Below, one piece after another: positions 11,340-26,000 of a DNA stretch of 64,000 bases. The translations under genes were made by a program, and so were the position numbers. Under the pieces are notes generated by a model. It made no database searches. It was not told the origin of the DNA and saw nothing but the letters and a program-made list of their open reading frames with translations. This DNA is from Aulostomus chinensis. Lineage: Eukaryota; Chordata; Actinopteri; Syngnathiformes; Aulostomidae. The stretch covers positions 62,001 through 126,000 of the forward strand of contig JBBMOA010000015.1 of NCBI GenBank assembly GCA_037954235.1, written 5' to 3'. How positions within the stretch are numbered: the first letter of the stretch is position 1; each line of letters starts with the position of its first letter.

Positions 11340-13420
11340 CCCATAGGGCTTCTTCGTTGAGGCCGGAGACTTTAACCACACCAAAATCAAAGACCCTAAC
11401 TCAGACCCAAACCCTGATTCCCCAGATTTTATAAGAATGTGGACATTAAAACAAGGAAGGGCAAACACTAGACACTACACCAACATCTCTGGAGCATACA
11501 AAGCCTGCCCCTCCCTTCCCCTCAGACACTTAGACCATCTTTCCCTGTTCCTGACACCAGTTTACAAGCCCCCCATCTGCAGGTCTAAACCCTAGTACAA
11601 GCCAGTGCAGTGCTGGGCTGAGGAGGCCACACTATCCTTTCTGGACTGTTTTGAGGATACCATATGGGAGCTCTTCCAGGACCCAAACACTGAGCTCCAC
11701 ACAGCCTCTGTACTGGCATACATCAGTTTCTGTACAAACAATCTGACACCATGGGAACAGGTGTAAATATTCCCCAACCAAAAACCCTGGTTCAACAGCA
11801 ATATCAGGGCACTACTCCAGGCCAGGGATGCAGCACTGAGGTCAGGAGACAGGGAGGCAAACAAGACGGCCAGAGCAAACCTGAACAGAGGCACCAGGGC
11901 TGCTAAGACAAAGTACAGAGAGCAGATAGAGGCCAACTTCAGGGAAAACAAACCCCCGCTCCATGTGGAAAGGCATTCAGGACAGCACTGACTACAAACA
12001 ATGCCTCAACCCAACCCCCCCCCCCCCCAACTGACTTCTCCCTCTTTGAAGAGTTAACATCTTCAAACAATCACTGCAGCAAGCCACAGTCCCAACTTGC
12101 CTGAAAACAGGGCTGAATGATTAGCGGCCTGTGGCCCTGCCACTGGTGATCATAAAAAGTATGGAGAGACTGGTGTTACAGCATGTTAAGGCCCATATCC
12201 AACCAGGTTGGACCAACAACAGTTTGCCTACAGGTCCAACAGATCCTTCGCCCTCCACAATGCCCTCAGCCACATGGAAATCCCCAACACCTACACCAGG
12301 ATGCTGTTTGTTGACTTCAACTCGGCATTCAGCTCCATCAGCCCGTCAACTGATCAACAAGCTGGAGACACTGCAAATTGGTGCCTCCCTCTGTCTGTGG
12401 ATTAAGGACTTCCTCAGCAACAAACTCCAGCAGGATGTCAGGATGGGCACCTCCACATCTTCCACCATTGTCCTCAAAACCGGTGCCCCTCGTGGTTGTG
12501 TTCTGAGTCCAGTCTTGTACACACTGTACACCCACGACTGTGTTCGCCACCCAGCACCATAGTCAGATTCGCAGATGACACAACCACTGTGGGGTTGTTC
12601 ACCAATGGTGACGAGAGATCACACTGGAAGGAGGTCCAAGTACTGGCAGCCTGGCACAGGGAAAACCACATCAACCTCAACACCAGGAAGCCAAAAGTCA
12701 TCATTGACTTCTGGAAGTTGAGGACCACACTGCACACAGGCCTGAAGAGCCACAGGGCAGAAGTGGAGCGGGTCAATAGCTTCAAATTCCTCATACTTCA
12801 CATATCAGAGGACCTGGGCCAGACTGTGAACACCACCCTCATTAAAAAGGCCCAGCAGCTTCTCTTCTTCATGAGAACACTGAGGAGGAACAAACTCCCC
12901 CCACCTCAACTGAAAAACTTTTAGCACTGCATAGAGTGCCCTGACACATGGCTGTACAATGTGGTATGGGAGCTGCACTGCATTCGAGAAGAAACTCCAG
13001 CAGGTCATCAAGATGGCTCAGTGGATCAACGGCTCCTCACTCCTACACCTTGAGGAGATCTATTCCAGCAGTCTTCTTTGATGGCTTTTGAAGATCCAGG
13101 ATGACCCGCACACCCAAGGACACTCTATTCTCCAGCCTTCTCTCTGGCAGACTCAGAGTCACGAGAGCCCACACCAACAGGCTGAAGAACAGCTTCTTCC
13201 CATGGCTGTTAAAAGACTGCTGCAGGAAGAATACTTCCCTGGAACTGCACTTTAGCACCCTATCACTTTATTGTTATTACTACAATGTGAACATATACAC
13301 ACACATTATATATACTTATATACACTGTATATTGTGACTGCGTCATAGCTATGTGTGAGAGATGCTGCCAAACAGAATTTTGTTGTACACCTGTGTACAA
13401 TGACAAAGCTTCTCATCTTA
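11340..13420 (+). mobile_element. 5'-truncated, decayed non-LTR retrotransposon (L2/CR1/Rex1-like)
   Basis: From about 11360 the frame resembles the end of an AP endonuclease (AGDFNH-like, then RHLDHLSLFLTPVYKPPICR). After a gap there is reverse transcriptase: RLVLQHVKAHI, LFVDFNSAFSSISP, a GAPRGCVLSPVLYTLYTHDC block and ISEDLGQTVNTT. The C-terminal RLKNSFFPWLLKDC follows near 13170. The frame shifts several times and the usual catalytic FADD block reads RFADDTTTVG. The 3' tail ends near ATTTTGTTGTACACCTGTGT and AATGACAAAG. It lies between slc22 and dck, and is dead. Confidence 0.85.
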
Positions 13421-14005
13421 TTTTAACTGATCATGCATCAGCTATTGATTTAGATGCTATTTGTCACTCACTGACCATGCACTGGTCAAAGGTCATCCGT
13501 TATTCATTACTGTTGGGCAGGCGAGAGCAGGAAGCATGTATGAACCACAAAACGTGTTTAACAGGCAGGTTCATGATGAATAAATCAGCTGCAGGGTCAG
13601 AGGTCATCCGTGAAACACTGTTTCTCTGTTAAAGTTGAACATCAGCAGAGCATCTCAGTTTAATCAGTGGTAAAAATGACAGAATCAAGTTCAACCACAG
13701 TTTGGTCACGTTTGAAAATTAGCGAATAGCATTGACGAGTACTCATAGCTGTACAATAAGGCACTGAGTAAAACTCCTTTCAATAAAGTTTCAAATAATT
13801 GAATTCAGTCATTTGAGTTTATTTAAACAAAAGCAGAAGATAATTCCTGCTGTTCGTGATGCATTCACTGACCTGCTCCAAACGACACACAGAAAATGAA
13901 AATAGATTTAAAATCAGCAAAGATTAAAAAAAAACAGAAAACATTGGATTTTCCAAACAGAGAAGTCGGCCGCTGACATCACTGCTGCGTTTCGTCGATG
14001 ATTTT
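13421..14005 (-). other. dck 3' UTR and downstream spacer
   Basis: No further exon is seen. AATAAA on the minus strand at 13818-13823, about 180 bases past the dck stop, is a plausible poly(A) signal. Confidence 0.5.
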
Positions 14006-17000
14006 CTACAAGGTGAAGAGGAACTCTCGGATCTGAGGGACAAAACTAGGCTGATGAGGACAACAAAAGTAAATACAATGTTCCAAAAAAAAAAAAAGAA
14101 AAAAAAGAAAACCTGACCTTGTTGACAATGACTTCCTGTTTGATGTGGTCATTCTTAAAGTCATCATTGACGTCCAAAACGAGAACAGGTAGATGGTTCA
14201 GGTACTCAAAGTCCAACCTGCACATATGGAGGGTTGAGACAAGTCTGTTTCTGGAGGTCCTCTGAATGCACCATGAATACCATCATTGGTGCACAGGTGA
14301 GCCCAGTGGTGCTGTCATTTGGTGCCAAGCGCTGGTACCTGAGGTTCCTATGGAAAAGCCAGCTTTCATGTTTGAAGTGCAGCTGCTCCAGATACTCCAG
14401 AGGAAGCCCATCCTCCTCCTGCCGACCACGCTGGATCAGCCGCTGCATGCAGCACTGAAACACACGCTAGTCATGTAGGAACTGTAGTAGTGTTATCTGC
14501 AGAAGTATAACATGTAGGAACTGAGGTAGTATTACCTGTGGCGGTGCTCTCAGGTAGATGATGGCGTCAAGCGCAATGTCATCTTCAAACTGGTTCAATA
14601 ACCAGGTGTGCCAGTCCTGATAAACACTCCACTCGGTTTCTGTCAGGTTACCACACTCAAAGAGGTTGGATGCAAACACATACCTGACGCACGCACGCAC
14701 GCACACGCGCACACACACACACACACACCAGATGAGGCTGTCATCTCTAGGGCTGATCAGATGTACTAGTCACCTGTATCAGGCGTAGGTGTCACCTGTC
14801 AGAGTAGACGGAGCGTTCGTAGAATTGAACAGGGTTTTCTGCTTGCTGAAGTTTGGCTGACAGACACTGAAGCTGAGAGCAAACTCTGCTGAGACACGCG
14901 TAATTCTGACAGGTGAGACAGGCAGGTAGAGCGTTAGTTGCAATTAAACAGGTTACCTAATAACACAAGACCAGGAGGCGTACAGAGCATGGTCAGGTGG
15001 GTCAGCATCACATTGATCAGGGGGAGGTACCTGGAAGGTGTAAGACCAGCGACCAGGTTTGTTGTAAAGCATCTGCAACAGGTTCCCTCCGCTCTTCTGA
15101 GAAGAGCTCAGCTCCTGAATAAGACACAGGCCAACATCACTTCTTTATGCTGTCCATCAGTGATGTCATCGTGTGACATTGCTACCCAATGTATTTACCT
15201 GGTAAATATTGTCACTGTCATTCTGGACGTTGCACCATTTTCCAATAGGTTCAGGAATCACTTCCCAGTCCTCAGACACCCCATGAAGGAGACGCACAAA
15301 GGTGGACTTTCCTGCAGCTAAGACAGATGGAGGGGTGAGAGAGAGACAGATGGAGAGGGGAGAGATGGATGGAGGGTGAGAGAGAGACGGATGGAGGGGT
15401 GAGAGAGAGACAGATGGAGAGGGGAGAGATGGATGAAGGGTGAGAGAGAGACGGATGGAGGGGTGAGAGAGAGACAGATGGAGAGGGGAGAGATGGATGG
15501 AGGGTGAGAGAGACAGATGGAGAGGGGAGAGATGGATGGAGGGTGAGAGAGAGACAGATGGAGAGGGGAGAGATGGATGGAGGGTGAGAGAGAGACAGAT
15601 GGAGAGGGGAGAGAGAGACAGATGGAGAGGGGAGAGATGGATGGAGGGTGAGAGAGAGACAGATGGAGAGGGGAGAGATGGATGGAGGGTGAGAGAGAGA
15701 CAGATGGAGAGGGGAGAGATGGATGGAGGGTGAGAGAGACAGATGGAGAGGGAAGAGATGGATGAAGGGTGAGAGAGAGACAGATGGAGGGGTGAGAGAG
15801 ACAGATGGAGAGGGGAGAGATGGATGGAGGGTGAGAGAGACAGATGGAGGGGTGAGAGAGACAGATGGAGAGGGGAGAGATGGATAGATGGAGAGGGGAG
15901 AGATGGATGGAGGGTGAGAGAGAGACAGATGGAGGGGTGAGAGAGAGACAGATGGAGGGGTGAGAGAGACAGATGGAGAGGGGAGAGATGGATGGAGGGT
16001 GAGAGAGAGACAGATGGAGAGGGGAGAGATGGATGGAGGGTGAGAGAGAGATGGATGGAGGGTGAGAGAGAGACAGATGGAGAGGGGAGAGATGGATGGA
16101 GGGTGAGAGAGACAGATGGAGGGGTGAGAGAGACAGATGGAGAGGGGAGAGATGGATAGATGGAGAGGGGAGAGATGGATAGATGGAGAGGGGAGAGATG
16201 GATGGAGGGTGAGAGAGAGACAGATGGAGGGGTGAGAGAGAGACAGATGGAGGGGTGAGAGACAGATGGAGAGGGGAGAGATGGATGGAGGGTGAGAGAG
16301 AGACAGATGGAGAGGGGAGAGATGGATGGAGGGTGAGAGAGAGACAGATGGAGAGGGGAGAGATGGATGGAGGGTGAGAGAGAGACGGATGGAGGGGTGA
16401 GAGAGAGACAGATGGAGAGGGGAGAGATGGATGAAGGGTGAGAGAGAGACGGATGGAGGGGTGAGAGAGAGACAGATGGAGAGGGGAGAGATGGATGGAG
16501 GGTGAGAGAGACAGATGGAGAGGGGAGAGATGGATGGAGGGTGAGAGAGAGACAGATGGAGAGGGGAGAGATGGATGGAGGGTGAGAGAGAGACAGATGG
16601 AGAGGGGAGAGAGAGACAGATGGAGAGGGGAGAGATGGATGGAGGGTGAGAGAGAGACAGATGGAGAGGGGAGAGATGGATGGAGGGTGAGAGAGAGACA
16701 GATGGAGAGGGGAGAGATGGATGGAGGGTGAGAGAGACAGATGGAGAGGGAAGAGATGGATGAAGGGTGAGAGAGAGACAGATGGAGGGGTGAGAGAGAC
16801 AGATGGAGAGGGGAGAGATGGATGGAGGGTGAGAGAGACAGATGGAGGGGTGAGAGAGACAGATGGAGAGGGGAGAGATGGATAGATGGAGAGGGGAGAG
16901 ATGGATGGAGGGTGAGAGAGAGACAGATGGAGGGGTGAGAGAGAGACAGATGGAGGGGTGAGAGAGACAGATGGAGAGGGGAGAGATGGATGGAGGGTGA

Positions 17001-20000
17001 GAGAGAGACAGATGGAGAGGGGAGAGATGGATGGAGGGTGAGAGAGAGATGGATGGAGGGTGAGAGAGAGACAGATGGAGAGGGGAGAGATGGATGGAGG
17101 GTGAGAGAGACAGATGGAGGGGTGAGAGAGACAGATGGAGAGGGGAGAGATGGATAGATGGAGAGGGGAGAGATGGATAGATGGAGAGGGGAGAGATGGA
17201 TGGAGGGTGAGAGAGAGACAGATGGAGGGGTGAGAGAGAGACAGATGGAGGGGTGAGAGACAGATGGAGAGGGGAGAGATGGATGGAGGGTGAGAGAGAG
17301 ACAGATGGAGAGGGGAGAGATGGATGGAGGGTGAGAGAGAGACAGATGGAGAGGGGAGAGATGGATGGAGGGTGAGAGAGAGACAGATGGAGAGGGGAGA
17401 GATGGATGGAGGGTGAGAGAGAGATGGATGGAGGGTGAGAGAGAGACAGATGGAGAGGGGAGAGATGGATGGAGGGTGAGAGAGAGACAGATGGAGAGGG
17501 GAGAGATGGATGGAGAGGGGAGAGATGGATGGAGGGTGAGAGAGACAGATGGAGGGGTGAGAGAGACAGATGGAGAGGGGAGAGATGGATGGAGGGTGAG
17601 AGAGAGACAGATGGAGAGGGGAGAGATGGATGGAGGGTGAGAGAGACAGATGGAGGGGTGAGAGAGACAGATGGAGGGGTGAGAGAGACAGATGGAGAGG
17701 GGAGAGATGGATGGAGGGTGAGAGAGAGACAGATGGAGAGGGGAGAGATGGATGGAGGGGTGAGAGAGACAGATGGAGAGGGGAGAGATGGATGGAGAGG
17801 GGAGAGATGGATGGAGGGTGAGAGATGGATGGAGGGTGAGAGAGAAACAGATGGAGGGGCGAGAGAGACAGATGGAGAGCGGAGAGATGGATGGAGGGTG
17901 AGAGAGAGACAGATGGAGGGGTGAGAGAGACAGATGGAGGGGTGAGAGAGACAGATGGAGAGGGGAGAGATGGATGGAGGGTGAGAGAGAGACAGATGGA
18001 GGGGTGAGAGACAGATGGAGAGGGGAGAGATGGATAGATGGAGAGGGGAGAGATGGATGGAGGGTGAGAGAGACAGATGGAGGGTGAGAGAGACAGATGG
18101 AGGGGTGAGAGAGACAGATGGAGGGGTGAGAGAGACAGATGGAGAGGGGAGAGATGGATGGAGGGTGAGAGAGAGACAGATTGAGAGGGGAGAGATGGAT
18201 GGAGGGGTGAGAGAGACAGATGGAGAGGGGAGAGATGGATGGAGAGGGGAGAGATGGATGGAGGGTGAGAGATGGATGGAGGGTGAGAGAGAAACAGATG
18301 GAGGGGCGAGAGAGACAGATGGAGAGCGGAGAGATGGATGTAGGGTGAGAGAGAGACAGATGGAGGGGTGAGAGAGACAGATGGAGGGGTGAGAGAGACA
18401 GATGGAGAGGGGAGAGATGGATGGAGGGTGAGAGAGAGACAGATGGAGGGGTGAGAGACAGATGGAGAGGGGAGAGATGGATAGATGGAGAGGGGAGAGA
18501 TGGATGGAGGGTGAGAGAGAGACAGATGGAGAGGGGAGAGATGGATGGAGGGGTGAGAGAGACAGATGGAGAGGGGAGAGATGGATGGAGAGGGGAGAGA
18601 TGGATGGAGGGTGAGAGATGGATGGAGGGTGAGAGAGAAACAGATGGAGGGGTGAGAGAGACAGATGGAGAGCGGAGAGATGGATGGAGGGTGAGAGAGA
18701 GACAGATGGAGAGGGGAGAGATGGATGGAGGGTGAGAGAGACAGATGGAGAGGGAAGAGATGGATGAAGGGTGAGAGAGAGACAGATGGAGGGGTGAGAG
18801 AGACAGATGGAGAGGGGAGAGATGGATGGAGGGTGAGAGAGAGACAGATGGAGGGGTGAGAGAGACAGATGGAGAGGGGAGAGATGGATAGATGGAGAGG
18901 GGAGAGATGGATGGAGGGTGAGAGAGACAGATGGAGGGGTGAGAGATGGATAGATGGAGAGGGGAGAGATGGATGGAGGGTGAGAGAGAGACAGATGGAG
19001 GGGTGAGAGAGAGACAGATGGAGGGGTGAGAGAGACAGATGGAGAGGGGAGAGATGGATGGAGGGTGAGAGAGAGACAGATGGAGAGGGGAGAGATGGAT
19101 GGAGAGGGGAGAGATGGATGGAGGGTGAGAGAGAGACAGATGGAGGGGTGAGAGAGAGACAGATGGAGGGGTGAGAGACAGATGGAGAGGGGAGAGATGG
19201 ATGGAGGGTGAGAGAGAGACAGATGGAGAGGGGAGAGATGGATGGAGGGTGAGAGAGAGACAGATGGAGAGGGGAGAGATGGATGGAGGGTGAGAGAGAG
19301 ACAGATGGAGAGGGGAGAGATGGATGGAGGGTGAGAGAGAGATGGATGGAGGGTGAGAGAGAGACAGATGGAGAGGGGAGAGATGGATGGAGGGTGAGAG
19401 AGAGACAGATGGAGAGGGGAGAGATGGATGGAGGGTGAGAGAGAGACAGATGGAGAGCGGAGAGATGGATGGAGGGTGAGAGAGAGACAGATGGAGGGGT
19501 GAGAGAGATAGATGGAGAGGGGAGAGATGGATGGAGGGTGAGAGAGAGAGATGGAGAGGGGAGAGATGGATAGATGGAGAGGGGAGAGATGGATGGAGGG
19601 TGAGAGAGAGACAGATGGAGGGGTGAGAGATGGATAGATGGAGAGGGGAGAGATGGATGGAGGGTGAGAGAGAGACAGATGGAGAGGGGAGAGATGGATG
19701 GAGGGTGAGAGAGAGACAGATGGAGAGGGGAGAGATGGATGGAGGGTGAGAGAGAGACAGATGTAGAGGGGAGAGATGGATGGAGGGTGAGAGATGGATG
19801 GAGGGTGAGAGAGAGATGGATGGAGGGTGAGAGAGAGACAGATGGAGAGGGGAGAGATGGATGGAGGGTGAGAGAGACAGATGGAGGGGTGAGAGAGACA
19901 GATGGAGAGGGGAGAGATGGATAGATGGAGAGGGGAGAGATGGATAGATGGAGAGGGGAGAGATGGATAGATGGAGAGGGGAGAGATGGATGGAGGGTGA

Positions 20001-23000
20001 GAGAGAGACAGATGGAGGGGTGAGAGAGAGACAGATGGAGGGGTGAGAGACAGATGGAGAGGGGAGAGATGGATGGAGGGTGAGAGAGAGACAGATGGAG
20101 AGGGGAGAGATGGATGGAGGGTGAGAGAGAGACAGATGGAGAGGGGAGAGATGGATGGAGGGTGAGAGAGAGACAGATGGAGAGGGGAGAGATGGATGGA
20201 GGGTGAGAGAGAGATGGATGGAGGGTGAGAGAGAGACAGATGGAGAGGGGAGAGATGGATGGAGGGTGAGAGAGAGACAGATGGAGAGGGGAGAGATGGA
20301 TGGAGAGGGGAGAGATGGATGGAGGGTGAGAGAGACAGATGGAGGGGTGAGAGAGACAGATGGAGAGGGGAGAGATGGATGGAGGGTGAGAGAGAGACAG
20401 ATGGAGAGGGGAGAGATGGATGGAGGGTGAGAGAGACAGATGGAGGGGGGAGAGATGGATAGAGAGGGGAGAGATGGATGGAGGGTGAGAGAGAGAGACA
20501 GATGGAGGGGTGAGAGAGACAGATGGAGAGGGGAGAGATGGATGGAGGGTGAGAGAGAGACAGATGGAGGGGTGAGAGAGACAGATGGAGAGGGGAGAGA
20601 TGGATAGATGGAGAGGGGAGAGATGGATGGAGGGTGAGAGAGAGACAGATGGAGAGGGGAGAGATGGATGGAGGGTGAGAGAGAGACAGATGGAGAGGGG
20701 AGAGATGGATGGAGGGGTGAGAGAGACAGATGGAGAGGGGAGAGATGGATGGAGAGGGGAGAGATGGATGGAGGGTGAGAGATGGATGGAGGGTGAGAGA
20801 GAAACAGATGGAGGGGTGAGAGAGACAGATGGAGAGCGGAGAGATGGATGGAGGGTGAGAGAGAGACAGATGGAGGGGTGAGAGAGACAGATGGAGAGGG
20901 GAGAGATGGATGGAGGGTGAGAGAGAGAGACAGATGGAGGGGTGAGAGAGAGACAGATGGAGAGGGGAGAGACAGATGGAGGGGTGAGAGACAGATGGAG
21001 AGGGGAGAGATGGATGGAGGGGTGAGAGAGAGACAGATGGAGGGGTGAGAGAGAGACAGATGGAGGGGTGAGAGAGAGACAGATGGAGAGGGGCGAGATG
21101 GATGGAGGGTGAGAGAGAGACAGATGTGGGGAGAGATGGATGGAGGGGTGAGAAAGACAGACAAGAAGATTTAGCTCCTTTGCCAGGAAGCTGAGACCCA
21201 GGCTAGTTAGCTTAGCACAGTGACAGGTAGTGGGTGGGAAGTGTTAGCATAGCTCCGTCTCTGCCTGCATTAATATCAGGAAGGTTGAGTGTAACCTCGG
21301 TGATGAATACCAGTTTAACATGAGGAGACGTTGTAGTGGTAGAATCAGACACGTAGCCGGAACTACTTTCCTGACTGGGCGCAGTGATTTGACGCAACAC
21401 CTCCAAAGCTCCACTGGAACTTGGGTCAACAGAACCAAACGTTTGTTGAGGACTAGAAGAGCGACTGCTGCTACTGATGATGAGGAGGAGGAGGGTTCCT
21501 GCTGGACACACCAGCATCCTGGACCAGAGCTAGCTGATGCTAACACTTCCACCCACTACCAGCCATTGGGCTAAGCTAACTAGCCTGGACCTGAGCTAGC
21601 TGATGCTAACACTTTCCACCCTCACCAGCCATTGGGCTAGGCTAACTAGCCTTGACCTGAGCTAGCTGATGCTAACACTTCCCACCCACTACCAGCCATT
21701 GGGCTAAGCTAACTAGCCTGGACCTGAGCTAGCTGATGCTAACACTTCCCACCCACTACCAGCCATTGGGCTGAGCTAACTAGCCTGGACCAGAGCTAGC
21801 TGATGCTAACACTTCCCACCCTCACCAGCCATTGGGCTAAGCTAACTAGCCTGGACCTGAGCTAGCTGATGCTAACACTTCCCACCCACTACCAGCCATT
21901 GGGCTAAGCTAGCTAGCCTGGGTCCAAAGACTCTGCACCTTAGGGAACCCTAACAACTTCAGTCTGGTAGCCTTAACTTCCCATCTGATTAAAGCCATCG
22001 AGAGGATAACCCTGAACCACCTCAAATCCTGGTGAGCAGTGATCTGGACACCCTTCAGTTTGCTTATTGACCAGCATCGGTGTGGAGGATGCAGTCATTG
22101 ACCTTCTCCACCGCTCACTTTCCCACTTGATGATAGAGCCATCACTGGATGCATGTCACAAGGGGCAAGCTAAAGAATGGGGGGGTCCATGACATCCTTC
22201 ACTGAGTGGTGTGGACAGATTCATCTCCACAGCGGCAAGAAGACAGAGATGGTGACTGAAGCAGCTCCTCCAGTACCAGACTGCTGTCCCCACATCAGGA
22301 AGGAAGGAAGGAACCCCACCGCAGGTCCTTCATGCCAGCACCCATCAGACGGTACAACACCCCCTCGTCTCCTGCCCAATCCACCCCACACCCAGCAACT
22401 CTGAAATATCCAGTCATTCATATTTATCCTCACATAGTTTTTAAATGGTTTCATAGTTCTTGATATTTCCATTTTGTCAAAAATATATGAGTCTATTTTT
22501 CTCTTTTGTATATAATGGGCGCCACTTGTCTACCTCTCCTGACTGCTGCTGCTGAAACAAGTAATTTTCCGATGTGGGATCAATAGTTAATCTTTTTTTT
22601 TTTAATAAGTCGTTTTATTGAAAAATCAGATAGCATCAATAAATCAACAGCATGGTCACAAAAGATTTTTCTTTTTTCTTTTTAACTCTTGGAAGACACT
22701 CAAAACCACCCCCTCCCATCCCTCCCCCCACCCTGACTGGACCAAAACAATATATAAACAAATAAATAAATAATAGAAATAAATTGACAGAAACTGTACC
22801 AATAATAGACCTTAGTTTTTGTGTTTGGTAGACATAGGTAGATGTCAAAATAAACAAATTAAAACAGTGAATAAATTGCTCAACCTGCCTTCAGAGACCT
22901 TTATGGACAACAAAGTGTACCTGTGTGTGTTGAAATTATGAGTCCGAACCCACAGAATCTTTAATTTACTGCAATGCCTGTGGGAGCTCTTGGAGGCCCC

Positions 23001-26000
23001 TAAATTATGAAAAAAAGGGTTCCCAAACTGATTGGAATTTGTCTGAGCACCTTATAGCAAATTCGATCTTTTCCAAATGCAAAAATAGCATTACAGCCTT
23101 CAACCACTGAGAGACAGTAGGTGGCGCACTTGACTTCCAATGAAGGAAAATTTGCCTTCGTGCCAGCAGAGTAACAAATGCTATAATGTTCCGTTGGTTC
23201 TTGGTTAAGTTTGATTCCTCGTTGGGTACCAAATCATGCTATCATTGCACAGGGCTGTAAAGTAACTCCAAAGACTTTTGACTTATCAGACCACAAACAT
23301 GTTAACAGATGGCAAGACCAGAACATGTGAGTCAAATCTGCCACATTAATGTGACATCTAAGACAATTGCCGTCAATATTTGGGTGAATGGAAGAGATCC
23401 TTGCTCGACTCCAATGCAAGCAGTGGACAACCTTGAACTGAATGAGACTTAGTTTTGCACAAGACATGCTACTGTTCACTCTTTTTAAAGCGCCAGTCCA
23501 AGCGTCTGCTGAGATTTCAGTTCCAAGTTCGTTCTCCCAGTGATTTCTGATCTTGTCCAGGTTGACAGTGTCCGTTTTCATAATGACTGTATAACAGTGT
23601 GTAGGAAAACCCTTCAGAAAAAAAGGAGCCTTCAAGATTAACTCCAAGAGTGATTCACTCGGGAGGGTAGGAGATTGTGAGCTGTGGTTTCTAGCAAATT
23701 GGCGAGCTTGAAAATAGTGAAACAGGTCCTTTAGCTGAAGCTCATACTTGGAACGCAACTCCTCGAAACAAGAAAAGGATCCATTCATATACAGATCACT
23801 AAACCTCTTAATTCCTTTCCTATGCCATATGGTAAATGTGTGGTCAAGGTTGGCTGGTAGGAAGTTGTGGTTATTACAGAGTGGAGTGTAAGCCAAAAGA
23901 GTATCCTTCCAGCCAAGATGCTTTCTGAATTGAGCCCATATTTTGAACGTAGGTGTTACCACGGGGTTGGACGGAAACCTGGAAATCTTCATCGGAAGGC
24001 TGGATGAAACCAGAGCAGGAAGGGATGATGATATGCATGACTTGTACTCCCTTCCACACCAGTCTGTATCTGCAGACTGAATCCAATATGCTATTTTGTG
24101 GAAATTTGCTGCCCGATTGTAAACTCCGAAGTTTGAAAGGGCCAACCCGCCTTCCAACCTCGATCGTTGTAAGAAGCCCTTCTTAATTCTAGGGATCTGA
24201 CCTTTCCATATAAATCTAGATATAAGTTTGTCAAGTTTACAGAAAAAAGACTTTGGAAAATAAAACAGGAATGCATTGAAATAAAAATAAAAATTTTGGC
24301 AAAACATTCATTTTAATGCAGTTCACGCTGCCTGCCATAGTTAAATGTAGAGCATCCCATCTTTGCAAATCTGAATTCAATTTAGAGATGAGTGGTGCAA
24401 AATGTTCATCAAAGAGGTTATTAAATGAAGGCGTGATATTGATACCCAAGTATTTCAATCCTGACCTGGAGATATGCGATGGTAGAGCAGGGTCTGGGAT
24501 TTGCACAGCGAGCTTATTTATGGGGAAGCATTCGCTTTTCGTTAGATTAAGTTTATATCCAGAGATCTGACCAAACTTGTGTGACACTGAAATAATTGTA
24601 TTAATAGAATTCAGTGGATCTGATAAGCAAAGCAATAAATCGTCTGCATACAATGACAGCTTTGATTCAAATCCCCATCTTCTGATACCTCTTCTTGAGG
24701 GCGTTGATTTGAGAGCCAGAGTGTGAAGAGTAGAGGGCTCAATGGGCAGCCCTGTCTGGTGCCTCTTGACAGAGGGACATTTTGAGAGCGGATGCGATTT
24801 TTGATAACTGAGGCGTCGGGAGAAGAGTAAAGCAGTTTAATCCACTTGCGGAACGTTTTACCAAAACCAAATTTTTTTAGAACACAAAAAAGGAAATCAA
24901 TTTCAACGCGATCAAATGCTTTTAAAGCATCTAAAGACACCACAATTTCTGGAACACTGCTTGATGAGGGGCTGTATCGCACATTCAAGAGGCGTCTTGT
25001 GTTTGAAAATAGATGTCTGTTTTTAATAAAACCTGTTTGGTCAGGTGATATGATATGTGGTAGTGATTTTTCCAAACGGGTAGCTTGTAGTTTGGACAGG
25101 ATTTTTATATCTGTGTTTAAAAGGGATATTGGTCGATATGACCCACACTTTGACGCATCCTTGCCAGGCTTTGACAAAAGAGTTATGGTTGCTTCATGAA
25201 GAGACTCGGGTAATTTGCCTTTTGACATAGCATCATCAAACACATCTAAAAGCGGTGGGGCTAGTTGCTTCGAGATTCTTTTATAAAAATCGATTGGGAA
25301 GCCATCAGACCCTGGAGACTCACCATTTTGCATGGCTGAGATGGCAGAGCTGACTTCCCCCAATTGTTTCATCCAGGCATTCCTTCTGATTAGAAGATAA
25401 GGTAGGGACTTCTAGATTTTTGAAAAAGTTGTGAAACAGTGTTGTGTCCTTTACAGATTCTGAACTATATAAATCATAGTAAAATCTTTGAAAATGTTGA
25501 TAATTTTTAAGGGGTCTGTTGTGGTCCTCCCTGTTTCATCTTCAAATTCTGATATAATCTGAGCCGCCGACTTAGACTTAAGTTGATGTGCCAAAAGGCG
25601 TCCTGATTTTCCTCCCTGCTCATAATAGAACCCTCGTGATCTCATAATAAGTCGTTCCGTTTCAGATGTAGATATTAGGTTGTACTGTGATTGCAATGAT
25701 ATTCTTTCCATATGAAGTGATTCACTTGGAGATGTGGAGTTTTCCTTATCTAATTCAAATCTGGCTTCAAACAACTGTTGTTTTTGTTTCTTTCTTTCCT
25801 TATTAATATAAGAAGAATATGCTATTATTTCTCCTGTAAGATAGGCTTTCAAGCTTTCCCATAGCAGTGTCAAGAGTTAATCTTACCTCATCTTACGTCT
25901 TCATTTGTCACGTGTAAATTGTGCAGTGACATTCGTACAGCATCGACTGCAGCGAATGGGGACCAGCTCCAGATCTGCCAGCACCTTGGTGAGGAGCAGC

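Noticed and set aside
11057..11468. ORFs through the (GT)n tract with poly-Val/Cys or poly-Thr/His
   Set aside because: Dinucleotide repeats read as protein. The same applies near 32361-32712, 43532-43899 and 51131-51313.
15497..20881. Many plus-strand ORFs of MEGERETDGEG type
   Set aside because: Translations of the same tandem modules. Composition artefacts.
15318..21164. 1,948-residue open frame on the minus strand rich in Ser, Pro, Leu and His
   Set aside because: It is the CT-rich strand of the minisatellite, which lacks the bases needed for stop codons. No start context, domain or splice support, and it lies inside dck intron 1.
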